Shown here piece after piece: positions 22,787 to 33,308 of a stretch of 64,000 nucleotides of DNA. A program made the translations under genes and the position numbers. The stretch comes from Isoetes taiwanensis (lineage: Eukaryota > Streptophyta > Lycopodiopsida > Isoetales > Isoetaceae). Location: positions 2,850,001-2,914,000 of the forward strand of contig JAJEKV010000103.1 of assembly GCA_021234155.1 (NCBI GenBank), read 5' to 3'. The notes below the pieces were generated by a model, which worked only from the letters and a program-made list of their open reading frames with translations, was not told where the DNA came from and made no database searches. How positions within the stretch are numbered: the first letter of the stretch is position 1; every line of letters starts with the position of its first letter.

Positions 22787-23358
22787 TGTTAGTCCTGTAC
22801 CTCCTGGTACAGGACTATTCATGCACACCTCGGACCAGGTCAAGAACAAGGAGCCACAGTCAGGTCCAGGTCAGATATCAAAAGCCCAGCAGAAGACCCA
22901 GCAGAAGGCCACGCAGAAACCCACGCCGTCTAAGAAGAGGCAGAGAACAGACAAGTGACGGGCCATCAGCATCAGCGTGATTTTAGGCATTTCAAGAGGC
23001 ACCGCCAGCATTCCCACAAATCAGGCCTCCTTCCAGGAGTCGGCACCGAAATCTGACAAAGTGTCTATATTGGGCCAGAGGCCATTGTACTATATATATT
23101 GAGTAGAGATAGCATTCGAGTTTTAGATGAGTTTTGGTTCTTGTCTCCATCATTTTCTCTCTTCATTGCGAGAGCTCATGTATTCTCATTGATATCAAGA
23201 AGTTTTCTTCACATACTTGTGTTTCAGTTGTCTTTTGTCTTCTCTTTCCTTGTTCTTTTACAAATCCCGCGTGACACAGCTCCCAGATTCTCCTGTTTGA
23301 TCCAAGGGTCCTCACAGAGGGCTGTCTTGCAGGAGTTCCCGAACCCAGACCCCAAACA
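22787..23358 (+). repeat. 3' LTR of element A
   Basis: A 572-bp copy of 2365-2935, starting TGTTAGTCC and ending CCCAAACA, followed by the AATAT duplication. Confidence 0.9.
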
Positions 23359-23363
23359 AATAT

Positions 23364-24740
23364 ATATCTCAAATTTCATGTGAGAATAACATATTATATA
23401 CAAGATTTGAATATAAATAAGCATGGACTATTTATAGGTCCAGGATTAGACAAACTGGATGAAGAAAATTTCTCTATTTATTTGCGCTGGCTTTATTCAT
23501 TTTATCCCCTACAATGATACTATGACTTATCCTCGTATATGAGATAACCTTTGAAGGGTGTAAGTGGACGTCCACATACAATCAAAGTAGCCCTTAACTG
23601 CTTAGTTTTTGTGCTTCGATATCACCCTTTAGATAGACAATCCTCCCTAACCAACTAATGTTATCATATAGATGTGGTATACGTGAACTATATTCTAAAG
23701 AATTGATTAAGATGATGATGTTCTTGACTTTTAAATGAGAGGTCGTGTGGACCAATAATTGGCATCGACATAGCAGTCTGTCTTGATCTTCTTGAGTCAT
23801 AGCTTTTCATTTTTTCCTTGTTTCATCTTGTATTGCTTTCTTAACTTTAAGGGGCTTTGAAATATGGTGTTTGAATTCATCCTCAAGGCACAAATCTAGA
23901 GATCAAACATGGAAAAAATTTGATGATAACTTGAAACTAATACTACAAATTTTAGCCCAAACCGAGCAATAGATATTTTTTATTGATGGAACAGCTCATG
24001 AAATACTAACATCCTAAAATTCAATTTGAGATTGACTAATATAAAGAAGTTATTGATTTAAAATGAACCTACATATCAGTAATGGTCTTAGGTATAGAAA
24101 CCTTTCTTGATTTATTATGATCATGCCTTTCACTCTTTTTCTTTACTTGTTTTTGCATTGGTCTCATATCCGTACGAGCATTCGTATACAATTTTTTCAG
24201 TGACATAATATTTCAATAAATTTCCTTCAAATTTAACAAAATAAGCATCAATTAAAAGTCAGTTAAAATTGCTATTACAAGTCAAAGCTAAACCTTCAAA
24301 TTACAAGCCAACAAATATTTTTTGTGCATGAAGCAATTAGTCAACTGCTTATATACCAAATTTGAAGTCAAAAACCATTTTCACGCAAAATTTTTAGAAT
24401 TTTAATTGAAACAGCCTTCTGAGTCCACAGAAGACTGAAAACTGTTTTGGCCCTGTCATGTTTGACTGACTATATCTTCCTTCCTAGACTTCAGATTGGA
24501 ACAAGGTTGTTTGTGTATTCGTCTCTATCTCCTTTTATTGAGACAATTTTACATTATGTAAACATGAAGCAAACTCGACTTGACCCCCCTTGATTCACCT
24601 AAACATAACTTTCAATTTTAGAGGTATATGCATTTTTAATTACTTTTTCTGTACAACGTGATTGCCATATATTAAAATTTAGAAAGGGTTTAACTGAATT
24701 TTATGCCATTGATTTTATATGAATTTTAAAGTGAACTGTA
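23364..24740. other. AT-rich DNA without recognisable gene
   Basis: Stop-dense in all frames. Only short open stretches (up to 68 codons on minus) occur, and no repeat ends or domains were recognised. Confidence 0.5.
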
Positions 24741-24749
24741 CAAATGAAC

Positions 24750-25665
24750 AATTTATGGTCCATCAAGGGACAACTCTAGTGTTAAGTTTTGGGATATCCT
24801 GGAACAAGACTTCCTTAGGGCGGTCGGAGATGCATGGGATTCTCAACTTTGGTGGTGGGGTTTATCACTTTGGTGGTGGTGCCGAGATCCCAAGTGCTTA
24901 GCGAGTGGAGATCGATAGCTCTAGCCAACATCCTATATAAAGTAGTCACAAAAGTGCTTGCTAGTTAACTAAAACCTATTCTAAACAGGATTATTGATAT
25001 AGAGTAATTTGCCTTTCTCCCAAGAAGGTACATTCTGGACAACTATCTAGGTGCAACAGAAGGATTGCACTGGTGTGGGCATCAAAACAAAAGTGTGTGT
25101 TTGTAAAGATGGATTTCTGGAAAGCATATGATTCCTTGAGAGGTTATGGTCCATATAGCATTTCATCTACAATTTACTAATATCTCTTTGGGCATGAATA
25201 TATTGCTCTCAACCTTTGTGCTAATCAATGGAGAATCTTCTAGCCTCTTTGACCTTAGAAAAGGTATTAGACAAGGGTGCCCTCTAGCTCCCTACCTATT
25301 CCTAGTCATTGCAACGTTTCTTACCAATATGGTAAACCTCAGGGTATCAAAGGGATCATTAAGTGGACTAACTGCCTGGAGAAGATGATAAGCTCACTAT
25401 TATGCAGTATGCTGGTGCTGATGCCACCTTCATGTTTCTTAGATTTGATGATGATGGTTTCCAGTTATTCCGTGATATACTTATGAACTTTAAGATCATA
25501 TCTGGTATTGGACTTAGTGCTAATAAATCTTCTACCCTTTGGGCTCTAGATGGAGCTTCTAATCTGCATGCCATGAATTTAGGTTTTCTGAACCAAGGGG
25601 TTTATTGTTTTGGGGCAGGTTACAACGGCTAATGCAATCATATCTACCTCTCACGTTTACTTTTC

Positions 25666-25740
<75 letters not shown>

Positions 25741-26047
25741 ATCAGTGTTGGTTGCTCAAATATATGTATACAATCAAATCCAAGTCATAATCATGAAGTT
25801 GATTTGGGGAGATATGGCTAAGGTTGCCTGGACTGAACTCTGTAGAGACGAAAAGGAAGGTGGATTGGGTTGTAAGGATCCCTTCACTCACGCTCAGGCC
25901 TTACTAGCTAAATATGTTCTGCAACCAATACTTCCTAGTAACCTTTCCAAACGAAAGGGAAGTAGAATTGATTTTCAGAGAGGGTGTTATCACTTGTCTT
26001 CATGGCCAGATTCTATTTCAACGATGGAGGTCCAAGTTCAATGCTAA
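24750..26047 (+). pseudogene. L1-type LINE reverse transcriptase fragment
   Basis: The sequence reads WRSIALANILYKVVTKVLA, then AFLPRRYILDN and KGIRQGCPLAPYLF. The active-site region (QYAGADATFMFL, in place of YADD) follows, then SANKSS and WGDMAKVAWTELCRDEKEGGLGCKD. This is the standard order of a plant L1 RT from palm to thumb. Stops, frameshifts and a TATC microsatellite interrupt it, and the catalytic Asp pair is disrupted. No endonuclease is next to it. Confidence 0.8.
25665..25743. repeat. (ATCT)n microsatellite
   Basis: About 19 uninterrupted tetranucleotide units lie within the LINE RT relic. Confidence 0.95.
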
Positions 26048-26167
26048 AAATCCTGATGCACTCTATTCCCGTTTTTTTTTTTAAATCACCGATCTAGTTG
26101 CAAATCCTTGGCGATCCAGCATATGGTATTTTTTGTTGGTGATTTTCAAATATAATCAAAACTTTCT

Positions 26168-27350
26168 TTGGTATGCAGGAGTTCGTTGGAAAGCTTCAAC
26201 TTTTTTCCAGTTTGGTTATGTCTACCTAACCTTAGTTCAGAGTTTTGGACGAAAAAGGCCTTTAAAATTATAGCCTCTGTTCTTGATGAGTTTGTTTGCA
26301 TGGGCGACTACCCCAATGAGCCCCATAAAATTTGTATCTCAGTGAATATTTTCAAGCCCATTCCTTATGCCATTCTGTTCAAACGCTTTAACAATGAGAT
26401 CATCGAATTTCAGCTTCAAGTCTCTGGCCTCCCATTGCCCTGCTATAAATGCAGTGCCTTGGTGCATACTGGAGAAATATGTGCTCCTGCTGCTGTGGTT
26501 GAGCTGGCAAAATCAGGGACTTAAATAATCCCTCTGATGATGAAAGAGCAGGACACTCAGGTAACAATGGGGATCCCAAGATACCTCCCCCTGCTAGTGA
26601 TAAGCTGCAGCAGGCTTTAGAAGAAAGTTTACCTTTGTCTTCTTCCTATACTCCACTTCTTGTTTCTGTTATGACTGACATCCCCACTATTATTGTTGAT
26701 GAACAAGTTCAACAAAGCAAGATAGCTGTCCCCCTTTTCTGTCCCAAACTGGATCTTCTTCCCCATCAAGTAGGAAACCTCTGAGCGATGTGACAACTAC
26801 ATTAGAGGCTAGTCTTATGGAAAGGCACCCCTTTGAGACAAAGGCCGGCCCACTCTACTTATATCAAACTTTGGATGCTACTATGGGCATCCCTGCTTCA
26901 TTTATCTCCGACCCTACCTCTACTCATGTTCATGCAGATCCCTGCCCCCTGGGTGATATGTGTCCAATGCCTCACTCTCCTAAGCAACATCGACTTTAAA
27001 TGGCTCTGCTTCTGCAGGATCATTTTGAGGCTATCTCTGCCATCACCAAGGCTGGAGCCAACCGAGTGGTTGAGGATGCTCTCAAACTAGACTCGACTTC
27101 CATTGTTGCAGCAACAGTGCCCACTGAAGTTGTATCTGATAGACAGTCCCCTCCAAGCATGGAGAATCATATGTCTGCTGATGATACTAGGCTTGTTGAC
27201 GATGCAGCTTATCAGAAAAAGAAAAAGGCTATCCGTAAGAAAAGATATAAGCATAAATTCGAATCGGCAGTTGCTAAGCTTCTTTTAGATCATTCCAATA
27301 GTACACATCCAAAAAGAAGTGATGTATTGGCATACAAATTTGAAGCTGGA
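26168..27350 (+). pseudogene. LINE ORF1-like nucleic-acid-binding protein
   Basis: The first part (26168-26524) reads FPVWLCLPNLSSEFW, IASVLDEFV and LQVSGLPLPCYKCSALVHTG. The last piece is a CCHC knuckle, C-x2-C-x4-H-x4-C. This matches the DUF4283/zinc-knuckle layout of plant LINE ORF1. Downstream frames up to 27353 are Ser/Pro-rich and end in KKKKAIRKKRYKHKF, a basic stretch. Several frameshifts separate the pieces. Confidence 0.6.
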
Positions 27351-27785
27351 TAGAACATTAGAGTTTTATAAAGTTCAGGTTAGTATCTATTTCAATCAGC
27401 AGTATTTTAGTCTATGGCTTCCGATTTTGTGGTTTCGAGAGTCCACCTTGACAATGCCGCCTTTATGGCTGGAATCCGAATCAAGGGTTCAGATCTGTAG
27501 TGAAGCAATATCCGTTGTTAATCCATTTCCATTGGGGGTTTATTTGGTTGAAGGATCTGGTCATTTTGTTATCAAAGTAGGTCATTGTCTAGTTGGGGCT
27601 GGTTGCAATGTAAAGAGCATATAAACAGCTCTGTTGATATCAGGTTATTACTAATATATGTTTTATGATCTTGTCAATTAGTCAAGCTTTCATAAATAGC
27701 AGAATGTTTATCACCACAAAAGTCTATGTTGATATCTTAAGATAAAAATCTAAGATAAATAACCTCTACATTTTTCAAAAATAGT

Positions 27786-27790
27786 CTACA
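27786..27790. other. target site duplication of copia element (left)
   Basis: CTACA directly precedes the left LTR. An identical CTACA lies at 33304-33308. Confidence 0.85.
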
Positions 27791-28380
27791 TGAAGAAAGA
27801 TAGACTTGAGATATTAGCAGAATTTACACAATAGCAACAACTTCTAGCAACAACTTTTGATTGCTTTAGAAAATAATCATACAATGGTATTCAAAATGAG
27901 ACGTTTAACCATTGAGTTTCTACAGTACTTCGATTATTGTAGCAAAGGGAATGCAACCAAAAACTTAGCCAGCCCAAGCACTCTTGTGATCGTTCTAGAA
28001 TCACCTGCAGATCATACAATCAAGCACACACACATTACATCCTTGTTTTTCATTTAAGGATTCGATTTCCGGTCGCTATGGCTAGCCGAACGATCCAGCA
28101 TTGCCGGATCTGGCAAGTTTCTATTTTATGAATGCCTTTTGTTTCAGTATGAATTATCCCACATTCATACTACTGCCAAAACGACGTTTCCTTTTTCATA
28201 ATATAATAGACCATTGCTTTTAAGGTTAAACAATAACTTCAACCATTGCAACCTTAGGTTAAATTTCCGACCATAATTTAACCTAGATGATCTCGATTCT
28301 TCAACCTAGGCCATAGTTAACTAGGTCATATCTCCAACTGTTCTCCTGCTACTCAAATATTACATGATCATTCGATAACA
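27791..28380 (-). repeat. 3' LTR of copia element
   Basis: Starts TGAAGAAAG and ends TTCGATAACA on the plus strand. It is the same length as the right LTR. The last codons and the stop of pol lie just inside it. Confidence 0.9.
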
Positions 28381-31300
28381 TTTCCCCCTTCATGTAATAT
28401 TTCCTTGCTGTCACAGTGAATCAGACTTTTTAACTGTTGAAACCTGTATACTGGCAATGCTTTAGTCATGATATCAGCTACCTGTTCTTCCGTGTTAACA
28501 TAAGTTAACTGTATCAAGCCCTTTTCCACCGTGTCTCTTATAAAGTGAACCTCCAAATCTATATGTTTAGAACGTTCATGTAGCACTGGATTTTTAGACA
28601 TGGCTATGCAACTAGTGCTGTCACAGAACACCACTGTAGGCTCAGTCTGAATTACATTTAACTCAGTTATCAACCTTCTTTCCCAGACAATTTCTTTAGC
28701 AACCAAAGTTGCTGAGTTATACGCAGCTTCAGCAGTTGAAAGGGTAACACTATTTTGTTTTTTGGACTTCCAAGCCACAGGAGCTCCACCTAGTAACACT
28801 AAATATCCTGAAGTTGATCTCCTTTTGTCAAGGTCTCCACCCCAATCAGAGTCACAATAAGCCTTTAATTTCAGATCATCTGAATTATACATTATGCCAA
28901 GATCCATAGTGCCTTTGAGATACCTCAAGATTCTTTTCGCTGCAATCCAAAGAGCTTTACCTGGATCATTATTATACCTGCTAAGTAGATTTACAGCAAA
29001 GGAAATATCAGGTCTGGTGCAATTTGCAATATATAGTAAACAGCCAATCAAAGATCTGTAGGGTACATTTTCCATGTGTTTTCTTTCATTAGCATCTTGA
29101 GGACACATTAGGCCTGATATTCTATGTCCAGGAGCTATGGGAGAATTTGCAATGTTGCATTCCTTCATACCAAATCTTACAATCATATTCTCAACATGCA
29201 ACCTTTGATTCAGCAACAACCTTTTATTTTTCCTGTCCCTATGCACCTCTATTCCCAAGAATCTTTTTAATTCGCCAAGATCTGTCATTTGAAACCTCTT
29301 GTTCAGAATACTTTTGCACTGATTTAAGATCTTTGTTCCATTAGCAACCATAATATTGTCATCCACATAAAGTCCAATTATGCACCAGTCCTCCTTGTCC
29401 TTAAATCTATACAAGTTGCCATCATAATTTAATTTTTCAAATCCCTGTTTCTGCAAATAGCCATTCATACATTTGTACCATTCTCTTGGTGATTGCTTTA
29501 ATCCATAAACTGCCTTTTTCAATTTCCAGACCTTCTCATTTCCTTTTTCAAATCCTGGTGCTTGTTTCAAATATATTTCTTCTTCAAGATTTGCATTTAA
29601 AAAAGCTGTGCTAACATCCATGTGATGCACCTCAAGATCATGAGAGTTTGCAATGGCAAGCAAAATTCTCAAACTATTTATCTTAACCAAAGGTGAAAAG
29701 GTTTCATCATAATCTCGTCCCTTCTTCTGTGTAAAACCTTGTGCAACCAATCTAGCTTTAAATTTGTCAGGTTTTCCTTTGCTGCCAGGTTTAATCCTAA
29801 ATACCCATTTATTTCCAATGACATTTTTATTTAAGGGATTGTCTACAACATCATAAGTATCAGTTCTTCTAAATGCTTCCATCTCCTCTTGCATAGCTGC
29901 CAACCATTGCTTAGCAAACTTCCCATTTACTGCTTCATCATAGCTTTTTGGCAGCTCAATATTTTCTAGGCTTAAGACATCAAAGACACTGTGTATTTCA
30001 CCTACATGAAGCTGAAGCCTCTTACTTTTCCCTAATTCATTTCTGCCATGAAGTTCTACTAGCTGTTTATTTTCATCTTCAAGCATTTGGGCCTCAGTTC
30101 TTCTTGCTTTTCTTTTTGGTTTCTCTGGTGCAATAACTCTCTCAAGAGCATTTTCTGGTGCAATATTCTCATCTGGAACACCTGGCATTTCTGATTGTTC
30201 TTCATGAAACAATGTTTTATCTACTGTCTCTGCTTCACTCTCATCTTCAGATTCATTATAAGAATAATTTTTTGTTTCCTCTTCCATTTTCACATTTTCA
30301 AGTTTTTCCTCTACAGTTTCAGATCTGTCATGTTCAAGTTTATCCGAGGCATTTACCTTTGGTATCAATTTATAAAACTGGGACTCATCAAAGATGACAT
30401 CCCTACTGACTATGATTTTCCTATGAACGGGATCAAACAATCTATAACCTTTAGAATTTTCATCATAACTAACTAGATAAGTAATGTATGCCCTGTTGTC
30501 TAATTTTCTTCTCAACTCTTCTGGTACATGTGCAAATGCAAGACATCCATAAGCTCTTAAATTTTCAAAAGAAGGTAACTTACCTGACCATAGCATCTCA
30601 GGGGCAGCTCCATTTGTATTTGATGTTGGCAACAAATTTTGAACATACACAGCTGTCTTAACAGCTTCATCCCAAACAAAATTTGGTAAACCTGAGTACT
30701 TTAGCATGGATCTAACTGCATTAAGCAGTGTTCGATTCTTCCTTTCTGCCACACCATTTTGTTGTGGTGAAAACCTGCAGGTCAACTGCCTTTTGATTCC
30801 AAGTTTGGCACAAAACATCTTGAATTCCTTTGACAAATATTCACCACCACGATCTGACCTCAAACATTTTAGTTTTCTTCCTGTTTCAAGTTGTACCTCA
30901 GCAATAAATAATTTTAAAGCATCAAAGGCTTGATCCTTAGTTTTCAAACAATAACATTTTGTTCTTCTGCTGAAATCATCTATAAATGTCATAAAATACC
31001 TATGTCCTGTCATACTTGTCACATTTATAGGGCCACATAGATCTGTATGCACAAGATCTAATATTCCTTTTGCTCTTTTTTCTGTTCTTTTAAATGGTTG
31101 TCTGGTCTGCTTTCCTAGAATACAGCCTGCACATAATTTGTTATCAAGAATTTCATCCTTTGCCTTAATCCATTTCTTTTTTGCCAACATCTCTACATTT
31201 GTCATATTTGTATGACACATTCTATTATGCCAAGTTTTCAAAGAAGCATACTCCACAATGTTCATACTAGGCATTTGTTCAAAATCAAAACCAAAGAGAT

Positions 31301-31739
31301 TCCCAACTCTCTTGCCAATAAACTTGACTTCATTTCCAAAGAGAATTTTACATTCAAGTTTCTCAAACATGACCTTATAACCAAGGTCAACTAACTGACA
31401 AACAGAAATCAAATTTCTGACTAATCCAGGTACACACAAAACTTCTTTGAGTTTTACAGGTTTTTCTTCTAAATCAAATGTCTCCAACACACCAACGTCT
31501 TCTATTCTTTGCAGGGTTCCATCTCCCAGCTGCACATGTCCAGCCTCTTCTTTTTTGCACTCCTTAAGTATTTTTGGATCACAAGTCACGGTTTTCTCAG
31601 CACCTGAATCTATTATCAAGAATTTGTTACCCTTTTTATTCAAATTATCTGAAATGGACAGAATATGATTTGCCTTTACCTCTGTTGTTTCATCAATCTC
31701 CTCCTCTTGGGCTGACTTTGATTCTTGTACAATGTTCAT
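28368..31739 (-). CDS. Ty1/copia pol polyprotein (PR-INT-RT-RNase H)
   Basis: 1123 codons without a stop. Protease has IIDSGAEKT (about residue 44). The GAG-pre-integrase finger has WHNRMCH and LCAGCILGK (His-His-Cys-Cys). The integrase core has HTDLCGP, SDRGGEY and QQNGVAERKNRT. Copia RT has WVFRIKPGSKGKPDKFKARL, AVYGLKQSPREWY and the YVDD box. RNase H starts about residue 959 with YCDSDWGGD, then LSTAEAAY, where most copia elements have STAEAEY. Length and order fit Copia pol. The upstream frame continues into a glycine/arginine-rich gag end, so the ATG at 31739 is arbitrary. The polyprotein would be translated from the LTR transcript, but with gag broken this copy is unlikely to be autonomous. 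Confidence 0.9.
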   Translation of the reverse strand: MNIVQESKSAQEEEIDETTEVKANHILSISDNLNKKGNKFLIIDSGAEKTVTCDPKILKECKKEEAGHVQLGDGTLQRIEDVGVLETFDLEEKPVKLKEVLCVPGLVRNLISVCQLVDLGYKVMFEKLECKILFGNEVKFIGKRVGNLFGFDFEQMPSMNIVEYASLKTWHNRMCHTNMTNVEMLAKKKWIKAKDEILDNKLCAGCILGKQTRQPFKRTEKRAKGILDLVHTDLCGPINVTSMTGHRYFMTFIDDFSRRTKCYCLKTKDQAFDALKLFIAEVQLETGRKLKCLRSDRGGEYLSKEFKMFCAKLGIKRQLTCRFSPQQNGVAERKNRTLLNAVRSMLKYSGLPNFVWDEAVKTAVYVQNLLPTSNTNGAAPEMLWSGKLPSFENLRAYGCLAFAHVPEELRRKLDNRAYITYLVSYDENSKGYRLFDPVHRKIIVSRDVIFDESQFYKLIPKVNASDKLEHDRSETVEEKLENVKMEEETKNYSYNESEDESEAETVDKTLFHEEQSEMPGVPDENIAPENALERVIAPEKPKRKARRTEAQMLEDENKQLVELHGRNELGKSKRLQLHVGEIHSVFDVLSLENIELPKSYDEAVNGKFAKQWLAAMQEEMEAFRRTDTYDVVDNPLNKNVIGNKWVFRIKPGSKGKPDKFKARLVAQGFTQKKGRDYDETFSPLVKINSLRILLAIANSHDLEVHHMDVSTAFLNANLEEEIYLKQAPGFEKGNEKVWKLKKAVYGLKQSPREWYKCMNGYLQKQGFEKLNYDGNLYRFKDKEDWCIIGLYVDDNIMVANGTKILNQCKSILNKRFQMTDLGELKRFLGIEVHRDRKNKRLLLNQRLHVENMIVRFGMKECNIANSPIAPGHRISGLMCPQDANERKHMENVPYRSLIGCLLYIANCTRPDISFAVNLLSRYNNDPGKALWIAAKRILRYLKGTMDLGIMYNSDDLKLKAYCDSDWGGDLDKRRSTSGYLVLLGGAPVAWKSKKQNSVTLSTAEAAYNSATLVAKEIVWERRLITELNVIQTEPTVVFCDSTSCIAMSKNPVLHERSKHIDLEVHFIRDTVEKGLIQLTYVNTEEQVADIMTKALPVYRFQQLKSLIHCDSKEILHEGGNVIE

Positions 31740-32688
31740 GGCTGGTCCTCCCCTTTGATTTGATTTTCCTCTCCCAAATCCTCCTCTTGTATTTTGCCCT
31801 CTTCCTTTCCCTCTGCCTCTTCCAAAATTCCCTTTTGGACTTGGACAATTTGCTGCTACATGACCCTTCCCATCATAGTTATAGCATCTCTGCCCTCATT
31901 TGGACAATCAGCCTTAAGGTATCCATATTGGTTGCAATTATAGCATGGCCCTAATTTGTCTTTATTAAAATTTACTCCCTTTTTCATTTTTCCAGCAAAT
32001 AGGACCTCAGCAGAGTTTTCTTCATCTTCTAACTCAATCCCTTTTTGCTCAAATTCTGTTATAATCATTTGGATAGCATGTTCTTTAGATCTAGCAATAT
32101 TCCTTATCAAGGTGGACAACTGACTGTTATGAGATACTGCTCTTGCTAAGGATAAGATCTGATAATGTTCATTCAGAATTATGCCTGCTCCATCTAGATC
32201 AGCTATTATTGAATCAAAATTTTCCAAGAACTCTGTCATGTTGTCCTTTTCATAAAGCTTAAGCTTTCTAAGTTGTTTCTCTAAAACATCAATTTGAGAA
32301 GACGTTTTTTTTCCTACTGACTGATCAAATATTTCCACATATCCTTTGGGCTCATACCTCTCAATTTGAGTTTTATGACAGCTCCAACTTTGCTTGTAAT
32401 AATAGCTTGTGTTTCCTTAACCTTCATGGCATCTGCCAACCCTGCAACCACCTTAGATGCTGCAGCAGTCGATTTTTCTCCATCATCTGCAGTTGAGCTT
32501 TCACCACCTCCTTTAGTGCTTGACCCTTCAGTGCCTACTGTTATACTGCCATTGTTTTCTTCAACAAGATGCCACAAGTTTTCAAATTCCAACACCTGCT
32601 TAATCCCTTGCTTCCAGACCTGAAAACCACCTTCCCCCTTAAACACATCAATAGATGTCAGCAAGTTTGCCCCAAATCTAGTTGACAT
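31740..32688 (-). pseudogene. Ty1/copia gag, frameshifted
   Basis: The ATG at 32688 begins MSTRFGANLLTSIDVFKGEG with FQVWKQGIKQVLEFENLW, a typical copia gag N-terminus. A first frameshift lies at 32314-32338. The second frame (31856-32338) has LRKLKLYEKDNMTEFLENF and ends in the knuckle CYNCNQYGYLKADC, in which the usual His is Tyr. A second frameshift near 31880 joins pol, where another knuckle-like CYNYDGKGHVAANC has lost its second Cys. Particle assembly and RNA binding would be lost. Confidence 0.82.
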
Positions 32689-32699
32689 TATTCTGCTAT

Positions 32700-32712
32700 G
32701 GCTCTGATACCA
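32700..32712 (-). other. primer-binding site of copia element
   Basis: On minus, TGGTATCAGAGCC starts two bases after the LTR end. This is the well-known complement of the initiator-Met tRNA 3' end used by plant copia elements. Confidence 0.9.
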
Positions 32713-32713
32713 A

Positions 32714-33303
32714 TGAAGAAAGATAGACTTGAGATATTAGCAGAATTTACACAATAGCAACAACTTCTAGCAACAACTTTTGATTGCCTTAGAAAATAAT
32801 CATACAATGGTATTCAAAATCAGACGTTTAACCATTGAGTTTCTATAGTACTTCGATTACTGTAGCAAAGGGAATGCAACCAAAAACTTGGCCAGCCCAA
32901 GCACTCTTGTGATCGTTCTAGAATCACCTGCAGATCATACAATCAAGCACACACACATTACATCCTTGTTTTTCATTTAAGGATCCGATTTCTGGCCGCT
33001 ATGGCTAGCCGAACGATCCACCATTGCCGGATCTGGCAAGTTTCTATTTTATAAATGCCTTTTGTTTCAGTATGAATTATCCCACATTCATGCTATTGCC
33101 AAAACGACGTTTCCTTTTTCATAATATAATAGACCATTGCTTTTAAGGTTAAACAATAACTTCAACCATTGCAACCTTAGGTTAAATTTCCAACTATAAT
33201 TTAACCTAGATGATCTCGATTCTTCAACCTAGGCCATAGTTAAATAGGTCATATCTCCAACTGTTCTCTTGCTACTCAAATATTACATGATCATTCTACA
33301 ACA
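32714..33303 (-). repeat. 5' LTR of copia element
   Basis: 590 bp, starting TGAAGAAAG and ending TTCTACAACA, followed by CTACA. Confidence 0.9.
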
Positions 33304-33308
33304 CTACA

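Larger units (their letters stand above)
2365..23358 (+). mobile_element. Element A: LTR retrotransposon, interrupted by element B
   Basis: The two outer LTRs (2365-2935 and 22787-23358) are direct repeats that begin TGTTAG and end AAACA. They are flanked by identical 5-bp AATAT target duplications at 2360-2364 and 23359-23363. A TGGCGCC primer-binding site follows the left LTR and a G-rich polypurine tract precedes the right one, which fixes the plus orientation. When nested element B and one ATGAG duplication are subtracted, the element is only about 2.16 kb and encodes no recognisable protease, RT or integrase. It is therefore a non-autonomous element. Its LTR is related to that of the coding element D at 59700, a possible helper. 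Confidence 0.88.
27791..33303 (-). mobile_element. Ty1/copia retrotransposon, nearly complete
   Basis: Two 590-bp direct LTRs flank a minus-strand gag-pol. CTACA duplications flank the element. The primer site matches the initiator-Met type (TGGTATCAGAGCC). The purine tract AAGGGGGAAA precedes the 3' LTR. The LTRs differ at about 18 of 590 positions by eye (3%), so the insertion is old but not ancient. Pol is one open frame of 1123 codons. Gag is broken by two frameshifts. The element sits within LINE-derived DNA. Confidence 0.93.

Noticed and set aside
22443-22958. 171-codon plus frame treated as a separate gene
   Set aside because: It crosses the polypurine tract and the start of the 3' LTR of element A, so only the part up to 22786 can be element coding sequence.
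27857-28057. 66-codon plus frame in the copia LTR
   Set aside because: It lies within the LTR, is opposite to pol and has no domain.
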